Origin: Cytophagaceae bacterium
GTDB lineage: Bacteria > Bacteroidota > Bacteroidia > Cytophagales > Cyclobacteriaceae
Assembly (NCBI GenBank): GCA_006969745.1
Contig: CP030886.1
Span: 3,879,234 to 3,943,233 of the forward strand
Direction: 5' to 3'
DNA: 64,000 nt
This document shows, piece after piece, positions 37,230-46,200 of the stretch. The translations under genes and the position numbers were made by a program. The notes under the pieces were generated by a model. It did not search any database. It worked only from the letters and a program-made list of their open reading frames with translations, and was not told the origin of the DNA. Positions within the stretch are counted from its first letter, which is position 1; every line of letters starts with the position of its first letter.

Positions 37230-40200
37230 TGAGCGAAAAAGAAATTGATATTCATGGTCAAGAGACCCAAGATATCGTAGACATTACCCAACTAATCAAT
37301 CCATTCCCAGGGCTAAGGCCATTTGGTATTGAAGAAAGTCACCTCTTCTTTGGGCGTGAAGGCCAAAGTGATGAAGTACTTGTGAAGCTATCTGAAAATA
37401 AATTTGTCGCTATTCTTGGAGCTTCAGGTAGTGGTAAATCCTCGCTGATGTTCTGCGGTTTGATTCCTACCCTATATGGTGGTTTCATGACAGAAGCTGG
37501 CTCCAACTGGCGAATCGTTGTGACACGTCCCGGCGGTGGCCCAATCGATAATCTTGCTGAAGCGTTACTAATTCGTGATAAAGAATTTTCAAACTTAGGA
37601 GATGAAGACAAGCTCATTCGTAAAACCATAATTAGCACTGTTTTAAGAAGTAGTTCGCTAGGGCTTGTGGAAGTTGTTCGTCAATTGAAGACTGATGATT
37701 TTCAAAATGTCCTCATTCTAGTCGATCAATTTGAAGAACTTTTTAGATATAGAAAATTAGAGTCCGCCACTTCGGATTTGGATGAATCGTCAGCGTTCGT
37801 TAATCTTTTGTTAGAGGCTATCCATCAATATGATGAGCCAGTTTATATAGCACTTACAATGCGTTCTGACTTTATTGGTGAATGTGCTCAGTTTCCGGAC
37901 CTAACTCAAATGATTAACGATTCGCACTATTTGATCCCTCAAATGACAAGGGATCAGAAGAGAACTGCTATCGAAGGTCCTGTGGCCGTAGGGGGAGGTA
38001 AGATTGCACCGAGGCTTACTCAACAGCTACTAAATGATGTAGGAGACAATCCTGATCAGCTACCAATTTTACAGCACGCACTGATGCGTACCTGGTCCTA
38101 CTGGACAGAAAACAGAAAGATTGGAGAACCAATTGATTTAAGACATTACAACTCCATTGGTACACTTAGGGAAGCTCTTTCCATGCATGCCAATGAAGCT
38201 TTTGATTCCTTAAGCAAGCGTGAAAAGGAGATTTGCGAGGTGATGTTTAAAGCGCTTACCGAGCGAGGATCTGAAAATCAAGGAATTAGAAGACCAACTA
38301 AACTCGCCACAATTGCAGCAATTGCAGGTGTCAATGAAGACGAAGTAGCCAGAGTTGTAGAAAGATTTAGAGAGCCCGGTAGATCACTCTTGATGCCTCC
38401 ATTTGGTGTAAGACTTGAATCTGAAACAGTTGTTGATATTTCACATGAAAGCTTGATGCGTATTTGGGTCAGGCTGAAAAGGTGGCTTGATGAAGAGTCT
38501 AAGGCGGCAGAAATGTATCTGAAACTTTCAGAAGCTGCTGAAAGATATCAGGAAGGTAAGGCAGGTTTATGGCAGATGCCTGATTTGCAATTGGCTCTAA
38601 ACTGGAGAGAGGAAAATCGTCCAACACTCGTTTGGGGTCAGAGATATAATCCTGCATTCGAACGTACAATGGTGTTCCTCGAGACATCTGAAAAGGCATA
38701 TTTGACAGAACAGAGGAACAAGGAGATTCTCCAAAAACGTCAAGTTAAGAGAATGAGGACGACCGCCGTTGTTTTGGCTATTGCGGTTTTAGTCTCGTTA
38801 AGTTTCTTGATTTACTCATTCATTAAGGCAGATGAAGCGGAGAAAGAAAAAGCTGCGGCTGAAATAGCTAGAAATGAGGCACTTGCGGAAAAAGAAAGAG
38901 CTGACGAACTCGCAGATTTAGCTCAACAGCGTGCAACTGAAGCAATTCAAGCTCAAGATGTAGCAGAGCAGAGACGTCAACAAGCTGAACAAGCTACAGA
39001 AGAGGCAAAACAAAACTTGGCATTGGCCGAACAACGCCAGAGAGAGGCTCTAGCTGCTAAAGCCGAAGCTGATGAAGCGAATAGTCAGGCACAGGCTAGT
39101 GCTGAACAAGCGCGTTTGGAAGCTGAGAGAGCTGATAAACAAGCAGCTGAGGCTGAGCTTGCACGTCAGAATGCGGAACGATTAAGATATCAAGCTATTG
39201 CACAATCTATGGCGATTAAAGCTAAGAATATCCTTTCAGAAGATAAGGACTTAGCAGAGCTTAAAGCATTGGTTGCCCGTCAAGCTTATCTATTCAATGA
39301 AAAGTATAAAGATGAAGGCAAAGATTACAACGGCGATATATATGCCGGTGTTTACAATGCACTGCAGGGTTTATATGAGATTGAATATGGTAATCAAGCA
39401 AAGGGAGACTCTGCATTGAACTATTATCATAAGCCCGTATCTAGTGAGGCAGCCAATACCATTGTTGCAGTTCGATCGGTTGTTTATTCCAAAGATGGCA
39501 ACTACTTATATTCTGCAAACGCTAATGGCGAAGTGGTTAAATGGAATGTGGAGACTCGTGATTATGAAGTCATTTTTCAAAACGAAGATATTGCTAGGGT
39601 AGTTAACGTTAGCCCGGATGAAAAATATCTAGCATTAGGTACTGATCAAAACAATATTCTTTTGTTTGATGTGCAAAACATTGGTCAGGAACCAGTAAAA
39701 ATTACAGGACATGAAGGAGGAACAGTGTTTGACTTAATATTCCTTCCTGACAATTCAGGATTTATATCTGTCGGGAAAGATAATCGTGTTTTAAGAAGCG
39801 ATTATAAAACAACCACTGAGTTATTTAAGGCCCCTTCAAGGCTACATGAAATAGCCATTTCTCCTGATGCTAAATTGCTAGCTGGTGGAGCTGACGATGG
39901 CAATGTTTACTTATGGGATCTTACTGATTTCAGCGCTGGATATTCAACTTTTCTAACAAAGGATGAAACTAAGTCAGACGAAGATTCCGAAGAAGAAACA
40001 GCCTCTGAGCAAATAACTAATGCAGCTGTAAAAGCAGTGAGGTTTAGTAACAATGGAAAATTATTAGCCTATGGTAATGAGGTTGGAAAACTTGTAGTTT
40101 GGGATCTTGAAAAAGAAGAGCAGAAGCAGCCGACTTTGTCTGGGTTCAGAGCGCCAATTACCGACATTGAATTTTCACCTAATGACCGATTGATAGTCGG

Positions 40201-40513
40201 TACTAGTAGAAATAAGCAAGTTAGAGTGTGGGATATGGAAAATATGTTTGATTTACCGATTGTTCTTGAAGATTATAAAGGGCGGGTAGATCAAGGTTGG
40301 GTAAATGATGCTGACTTTAGCCCAGATGGAAACTACTTTGTTACAGCTGCTGGAGATGGTAACATTCGCAGATATCCTATTACAGCGCATGCAATGGCAA
40401 ATGAAATATGTTCTCATATTACTATAGGCAACATGTCAGATAATGAATGGAGACAATATGTTGGTGAAATTGATTATGAAATAACTTGTGAAGGGTTGGG
40501 TAAACGACCATAA
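37229..40513 (+). CDS. Membrane-anchored STAND NTPase (nSTAND1 type) with coiled coil and WD40 repeats
   Basis: 1094 aa. The N-terminal NTPase begins with NPFPGLRPFGIEESHLFFGR, the hallmark of novel STAND 1 proteins. It has Walker A GASGSGKS (64-71), Walker B VLILVDQFEE (161-170), a sensor-like strand ending TMRSDF (about 208-215), and the family motifs NPDQLPILQHALMRTW (about 274-289) and DISHESLMRIW (403-413). One membrane helix lies at about 512-531, preceded by KRQVKRMR. By the positive-inside rule the NTPase is cytoplasmic and the rest periplasmic. Residues 533-670 are an Ala/Glu-rich coiled coil; 745-1060 hold WD40-like blades ending LWDL, VWDL and VWDM. STAND proteins are signal-triggered switches that often oligomerise. 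The downstream barrel gene is 14 nt away. Confidence 0.85.
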   Translation: MSEKEIDIHGQETQDIVDITQLINPFPGLRPFGIEESHLFFGREGQSDEVLVKLSENKFVAILGASGSGKSSLMFCGLIPTLYGGFMTEAGSNWRIVVTRPGGGPIDNLAEALLIRDKEFSNLGDEDKLIRKTIISTVLRSSSLGLVEVVRQLKTDDFQNVLILVDQFEELFRYRKLESATSDLDESSAFVNLLLEAIHQYDEPVYIALTMRSDFIGECAQFPDLTQMINDSHYLIPQMTRDQKRTAIEGPVAVGGGKIAPRLTQQLLNDVGDNPDQLPILQHALMRTWSYWTENRKIGEPIDLRHYNSIGTLREALSMHANEAFDSLSKREKEICEVMFKALTERGSENQGIRRPTKLATIAAIAGVNEDEVARVVERFREPGRSLLMPPFGVRLESETVVDISHESLMRIWVRLKRWLDEESKAAEMYLKLSEAAERYQEGKAGLWQMPDLQLALNWREENRPTLVWGQRYNPAFERTMVFLETSEKAYLTEQRNKEILQKRQVKRMRTTAVVLAIAVLVSLSFLIYSFIKADEAEKEKAAAEIARNEALAEKERADELADLAQQRATEAIQAQDVAEQRRQQAEQATEEAKQNLALAEQRQREALAAKAEADEANSQAQASAEQARLEAERADKQAAEAELARQNAERLRYQAIAQSMAIKAKNILSEDKDLAELKALVARQAYLFNEKYKDEGKDYNGDIYAGVYNALQGLYEIEYGNQAKGDSALNYYHKPVSSEAANTIVAVRSVVYSKDGNYLYSANANGEVVKWNVETRDYEVIFQNEDIARVVNVSPDEKYLALGTDQNNILLFDVQNIGQEPVKITGHEGGTVFDLIFLPDNSGFISVGKDNRVLRSDYKTTTELFKAPSRLHEIAISPDAKLLAGGADDGNVYLWDLTDFSAGYSTFLTKDETKSDEDSEEETASEQITNAAVKAVRFSNNGKLLAYGNEVGKLVVWDLEKEEQKQPTLSGFRAPITDIEFSPNDRLIVGTSRNKQVRVWDMENMFDLPIVLEDYKGRVDQGWVNDADFSPDGNYFVTAAGDGNIRRYPITAHAMANEICSHITIGNMSDNEWRQYVGEIDYEITCEGLGKRP

Positions 40514-40527
40514 TCGATACGATTTAT

Positions 40528-41631
40528 ATGAAGAAACTTTTACTACTTATTACACTTTGCAGTCTTTCACTAGTTTCATTAGCCCAATCTAATCGGTGTG
40601 CCCAAGCATTGGCTCAGGCAGAACAGGCTTTTGAGCAAGGGAGACTTATTTATATACTTGATGAGCAACAAAATTCTCAATTTTTTGAATGCCTGAAAAA
40701 TGGAAACTTTACGAAAGAAGAAGAAATACGAGCTCACAAGCTATTAACCAAAGCATATGTGTTTTCTGATAATGAAGAAAGAGCGGAAGAAAAACTTATT
40801 GATCTCTTAATTGCAGATAAGGAACATCAGCTTTCCCCTGAAGATCCAGCTGAATTGCATTTTCTTTATTCAAAGTTTAGAACGGAACCAATTATAAGAT
40901 TGGCATTCAAATTCGGTTTTAACAAAACCTTCGTTTCGCAAATTCAGAACTTTAATACCTTTCAGAATGGTAGTAAGTTTTACAATGAAAACGGAAGTGG
41001 AGGATTAGGAATTGGACAATCTTTTGAGCTCTTAGCTGAACGGCACATTTCTAAAGGTATAGAGGTTGGACTAGGCGCCCAGATGAGATTTGCAACCTAC
41101 GAAATTGATGGGCAAATGATACCTGAGAATCTAACATATCTTGCTAAAAATAGGAGCACCATGCTCAGAATCCCATTGTTGGTAAGGTACAATTATGGTT
41201 ATGATGATCTTGATGACGAAGGTCAAAGAAAGAAATTCATACCCTATGTATTTCTAGGCGGATCATATGATCTAACACTAGATGCAAAATATATAGATAC
41301 AAGTAGAACTGGAGGAACAGCCTTTACTTTGACAGATGCTAACAATAGTTTAACAGATTTTGACCAGGTAGCAAAATCTAATGTTTCAATATTTGGAGGT
41401 TTGGGCTTCAAGTATAGAATAGGAAGAGCTCTTGTTGATTTCTTTACTGTCGAATTGCGATATGACAATTCCCTTTTCAACTATATCGACCCGGAAAACC
41501 GATGGAATAATGATGATGTTAGATTTGGAATTGGCCATGTCGAAGATGATCTAACAATTAATACCATCACATTTTCCGTCGGGTACACAAGATCTTTTTA
41601 TATCCCTCGTAAACGCAAGGAATATCGTTAA
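40528..41631 (+). CDS. Outer-membrane beta-barrel protein with N-terminal helical (TPR-like) segment
   Basis: 367 aa with a signal peptide (MKKLLLLITL through SLAQ). Residues 20-115 are helical with a TPR-like pattern (QALAQAEQAFEQGRLIYIL, EIRAHKLLTKAYVFSDNEER). Residues 115-367 look like an outer-membrane barrel with strands such as IRLAFKFGFNKTF, GIEVGLGAQMRFATYE and the terminal INTITFSVGYTRSFYI. The TPR-like part would lie in the periplasm, where it could meet the WD40 domain of the STAND protein encoded 14 nt upstream; this is an inference from order and topology. The lipoprotein gene follows after 2 nt. No named family recognised beyond general barrel features. Confidence 0.72.
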   Translation: MKKLLLLITLCSLSLVSLAQSNRCAQALAQAEQAFEQGRLIYILDEQQNSQFFECLKNGNFTKEEEIRAHKLLTKAYVFSDNEERAEEKLIDLLIADKEHQLSPEDPAELHFLYSKFRTEPIIRLAFKFGFNKTFVSQIQNFNTFQNGSKFYNENGSGGLGIGQSFELLAERHISKGIEVGLGAQMRFATYEIDGQMIPENLTYLAKNRSTMLRIPLLVRYNYGYDDLDDEGQRKKFIPYVFLGGSYDLTLDAKYIDTSRTGGTAFTLTDANNSLTDFDQVAKSNVSIFGGLGFKYRIGRALVDFFTVELRYDNSLFNYIDPENRWNNDDVRFGIGHVEDDLTINTITFSVGYTRSFYIPRKRKEYR

Positions 41632-41633
41632 AT

Positions 41634-43013
41634 ATGAAAAAACTATTGTTGATATTATTAGCCGCATCGGTGGTGTATGCATGTCAAATTGAAGATGATA
41701 ATGCACCTACTCCAGAAGAGTCTTTTATTAAATATTATGGAGATTTAGCTGGATATGAAGCGAAAGACATTGAATTTTTATACGATTCCAGTGGATTTGT
41801 AATTTTAGCAAATGTCTCTGGCGATGATGGAACAAATGACTATACTTTGTTGAGAGTAAGTCAGGATGGTGCCTTGATTGACTCAACAGTTTTTTCATTA
41901 GACATTCCATTAAGATTTGATGCAGATGGTAACGGGCAATTAGATGACGTATTGGCAGGAAGTGATAACGCAGGGCAGGTGCAGGTGCTTGAGGACGGGT
42001 TCTTAGTTATTGGAACTACATCGTTAAATAATAGCGCAATTGATATTTTGGATGTTCAGGTAGCTACAATTTCTCTTTTTGATAATGATTTTAACAATTT
42101 ATTAGACTCAACGCTTTTTATTAGTGCATCAGGTGATATTAGAGATGGATTAGATCTTTTAGGTAGTGATGTCATTGAGACTCAAGATGAAGGATTTCTG
42201 ATATTCGGTTCGATAGAAATAGATAGAGGTGGGGGGACCTCTGATTTTGACTATTATTTACTGAAAGTCGGTAGCGATAACGACTTTGAAGAAATTATTG
42301 GAATAGCTGGAGAGGGTAATGACGACATATTGGTAAGAGGATTTGAGAAATCCAATGGAAATATTGTATTAATCGGATATTCATCTGACCCTAGTTCACT
42401 TGGAGAAAACGGAGGTAATAATGGCTTGAATGTTACATTTAGTGAGTTGACGAATCAAGGCAAATTGATAAATAGTGTGTCATACGGGTTAGACAATCCA
42501 GATCCAAACAATGAAACCATTTTCGATGAAGTTGTTACCGACGCTATTCAGACGAATACAGGATATGCAATAACAGGTACTACAACACTATCAACAGATG
42601 ATAGCTATGCTTTCTTCATGCAACTTAGTAATAATGGATTATTCATTAGTGGAGACACCCTTACAAGTTCTTTTGGATATGGACTGGAAACCAATGGAAC
42701 AGGAATCGCAAAAACCAGTACCAATAACTATATAATTTTAGGTAATTATCCACAGTTTGACATAACCATTGAAGGCTTAGAAGATCGAATCACAAGAGCT
42801 GGTGAAGCGATGTTTTTCCAGGTAGATCAGTCTGGTATTCCTAGGGCCAATTCTGAAAATTATTATGGAACCCAAAATGGAGATGATTCAGCGGTTGATG
42901 CCCTGACTCTGCCGGATGGTAAGATTGTTGTCCTTGCCAATATTGATTTTGGAGGAGGAATTCAATTGATTTCCTTAATTAAAACCGATGATAATGGCAG
43001 GCTAGAAAATTAA
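41634..43013 (+). CDS. Probable lipoprotein with beta-propeller-like repeats
   Basis: 459 aa. MKKLLLILLAASVVYAC looks like a lipoprotein signal with Cys17 as the lipidated residue, although Tyr at -2 is not the usual choice. The mature part has at least six repeats of about 55-65 aa with the pattern G(F/Y)x(I/L)xGx followed by a strand ending in L/V-D-x-x-G, for example EDGFLVIGTTS, DEGFLIFGSIE and NTGYAITGTTT, suggesting a propeller. It is acidic and has only one obvious cysteine. It starts 2 nt after the barrel gene, so the two are almost certainly co-transcribed. No enzyme motif seen; a binding role at the outer membrane is plausible but unproven. Confidence 0.7.
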   Translation: MKKLLLILLAASVVYACQIEDDNAPTPEESFIKYYGDLAGYEAKDIEFLYDSSGFVILANVSGDDGTNDYTLLRVSQDGALIDSTVFSLDIPLRFDADGNGQLDDVLAGSDNAGQVQVLEDGFLVIGTTSLNNSAIDILDVQVATISLFDNDFNNLLDSTLFISASGDIRDGLDLLGSDVIETQDEGFLIFGSIEIDRGGGTSDFDYYLLKVGSDNDFEEIIGIAGEGNDDILVRGFEKSNGNIVLIGYSSDPSSLGENGGNNGLNVTFSELTNQGKLINSVSYGLDNPDPNNETIFDEVVTDAIQTNTGYAITGTTTLSTDDSYAFFMQLSNNGLFISGDTLTSSFGYGLETNGTGIAKTSTNNYIILGNYPQFDITIEGLEDRITRAGEAMFFQVDQSGIPRANSENYYGTQNGDDSAVDALTLPDGKIVVLANIDFGGGIQLISLIKTDDNGRLEN

Positions 43014-43080
43014 TTTGAAATAGTACAAAAAAATCTAGAATAAGTCTCATCTGAGATTTTATAATTTATATCGAAAATAT

Positions 43081-43111
43081 GTTGATCAACTTTGAGTTGA
43101 ATCAACCTTTT
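43081..43111 (+). terminator. Hairpin with short U tract before the second giant gene
   Basis: GTTGATCAAC pairs with GTTG-A-ATCAAC across a TTTGA loop: 10 base pairs with one bulged A. CTTTT follows. It lies 68 nt after the lipoprotein stop and about 145-175 nt before the candidate ATG starts of the giant gene. It could be a weak or partial terminator, or an attenuator that lowers expression of the giant gene relative to the signalling genes. The U tract is short. Confidence 0.4.
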
Positions 43112-43255
43112 AAGAAATTCACTAATTGGCTTAGACCGTAGACACCCACCAAACCTAATAGTTAATTGAAAGTAAACCGTTTACCCATGGAAAGTAACAC
43201 TATGTCACCAATAACAAGGTTTTGGAATCACCAACCAATCAAAGCTAGGGAAATT

Positions 43256-46200
43256 ATGAAACTGGGCATCTTCATAGTTGCCCTTTTATCTTTTGTATTT
43301 GTAAATGGACAAGCTACGCAGCCCCCAGCTTGTACATCACCCACTTATACTACCACAGGTACAGATATTAATGTTTATGATTCGGAGTGTAATGCTGAAT
43401 CAGCAACCATATCTTCCCTTATTGATTCCAATGGTGAGGAGGTAGCGGTATTTTTCTTTAATATGAAAAATGGATCAGCTACTGAAGAACAATTTCCATC
43501 AATAGTTTTTAATAATGGGAATACCAATGTGGATTGGAGTTTGCTAATTGCGGAGGCTGAGCTTATCTCCGAGGAAAACGAGTCAATTACAACTACCAAT
43601 ATCACTGCTACTAATATAACTTTTTCTGGAATTGGTACAGGAGTTGATGAATTTGGAGAACTAGATAATAACTCCGAAGCACCAGACGGTAGAGAATATG
43701 CGCTGTATATCTATTTTAATACAAATACTAATCTGGCTGATATTGATGGCGAGAATTTAGTTTTTGGTCTAGATAACACCTCCTTCCCAGGCTCTTCTGG
43801 ATTTTCAGGTTCAGGAGGTAATGGTGGGTCAGCATCAAGCGGTGGTAGTAATAATGAAATTCAAGTGGTAGCTACAGAATTGCAGTATGCATCTTTTCCA
43901 AGTTCATCACAGCCAGATCCAACAACATTTAGCATTCAGGTTGAAGCTACCGACGAAAACGGAAACAGAGATGTAGACTGGGTAGATGATATTGATTTAT
44001 CTAAAACAGCTCCTGGTACAGGTACTTTTGCTGGAACAACGACCGTATCACTTGCCTCAGGATTGGCAGACTTTACAGGTCTTTCTTTAACTCCCGCGGA
44101 CAATTATACAATTGAAGCAGACGATGCAGCTGGTGGGACAGGAGATTTAACAACTGTATCTTCAGCTATTGATATAGAAGCAACGCCACCTACTCTAACC
44201 AATGCGGCATTGGCACAGACAGATTTTGACGAATTAGAAATCACGTATCAAAGTGATGAAATAGGTACAATTTATTATGTAGTTACCACAGCTTCAGCGA
44301 CTCCGACTACCGCACAAATTTTTGCAGGAAATGATGATTCAGGCACAAGTACAAACGTTATATCCAGCGGTAGCTCTGCGGTTACTATTACTGGATCAGA
44401 TCAAACGATTACTCTAAGTGGTTTAACTATGACCTCTACCACTTATTATGTTCATTTTTATGAGGTTGATGGGGCTGCAAATGAAAGCGTTGTATCATCT
44501 GCTAATACCCTTGTGGATGCAACAGCACCCACACTCACTAATGAAGCTCTGGCTCAAACCAATACCGATGAATTGGAAATTACCTACCAAAGTGACGAAA
44601 CAGGTACAATTTATTATGTAGTAACCACTGCTTCAGCTACACCTACTACAGCTCAGATATTTGCTGGAAATGATGATTCTGGAACAAGTACCAATGTGAT
44701 ATCCAGTGGTAATTCTGCTGTTACAGTAACCGGATCTGATCAAACAATAACACTAAGTGGATTGACTGTGACGTCAACCACTTATTATGTTCATTTTTAT
44801 GAAGTTGATGCAATAGGAAATGAAAGTAGTATTGTATCTGCTAATACCCTTGTAGATGCAACAGCACCCACACTCACTAATGAAGCTCTGGCTCAAACTA
44901 ATACCGATGAACTGGAAATAACCTATCAAAGTGACGAAACTGGTACTATATATTATGTAGTAACCACTGCATCGGCATCTCCAACGACAGCTCAGATATT
45001 TGCTGGAAATGATGATTCTGGAACAAGTACCAATGTGATATCCAGTGGTAATTCTGCTGTTACAGTAACCGGATCTGATCAAACAATAACACTAAATGGA
45101 TTGACGATGACGTCTACTACCTATTATGTCCATTTTTATGAAGCTGATGCCATTGGTAATGAGAGTGGGGTAGTTTCTGCAAATACACTCGCTGACGTTA
45201 CATCACCGACACTAATCAATGAAGCTCTTGCTCAAACCGATGCGGACGAATTAGAAATTACCTATCAAAGTGATGAAACCGGCACAATTTATTATGTGGT
45301 AACCACTGCTTCAGCAGCTCCAACGACTGCTCAGATTTTTGCTGGAAATGATGATTCAGGGACAAGTACCAATGTGATATCCAGTGGTAATTCTGCTGTT
45401 ACAGTAACCGGGTCAGATCAAACAATAACATTAAGTGGATTGACGATGACATCTACTACCTATTACGTTCATTTTTATGAAGCAGACGCAATAGGAAATG
45501 AAAGTAGTGTAGTATCAACCAATACGCTTGTTGATGCAACATCGCCAACTCTTATCAATGAAGCCTTAGCACAAACCGATGCAGACGAATTGGAAATTAC
45601 CTACCAAAGTGATGAAACAGGTACAATTTATTATGTAGTCACCACTGCTTCGGCAGCCCCAACAACAGCTCAGATTTTTGCTGGAAATGATGATTCAGGG
45701 ACAAGTACCAATGTGATATCCAGTGGTAATTCTGCTGTTACAGTAACCGGGTCAGATCAAACAATAACATTAAGTGGATTGACAATGACGTCTACAACCT
45801 ATTACATTCATTTTTATGAAGAAGACGCAATAGGCAATGAAAGTAGTGTAGTATCAGCCAATACGCTTGTCGATGCAACATCGCCAACTCTTATCAACGA
45901 AGCCTTGGCACAAACAGATATAGATGAATTAGAAATCACTTATCAAAGTGATGAGACTGGTACTTTATACTATGTTGTTACAACAGCTTCAGCAACACCG
46001 ACAACTGCTCAGATCTTTGCTGGAAATGATGATTCTGGAACAAGTACAAATGTGATTTCAAGCGGAAACACAGCTGTCACTGTCACCGGGTCTGATCAAA
46101 CAATAACACTAAGTGGATTGACAATGACGTCCACAACCTATTACGTTCATTTTTATGAAGCTGATGCGATTGGAAATGAAAGTAGCGTAGCTTCAGCTAA

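Noticed and set aside
35715..40513. TIR plus STAND pair called as an anti-phage defence system
   Set aside because: The STAND protein is membrane anchored with a probably periplasmic sensor half and is linked to outer-membrane genes. No nuclease, protease or clear NADase active site was seen and no other defence genes are nearby, so defence remains possible but unsupported.
43025..43059. Inverted repeat AAAATCT ... AGATTTT after the lipoprotein gene
   Set aside because: The loop is long (about 17-20 nt), the stem is AT-rich and no T run follows, so it is a poor terminator.
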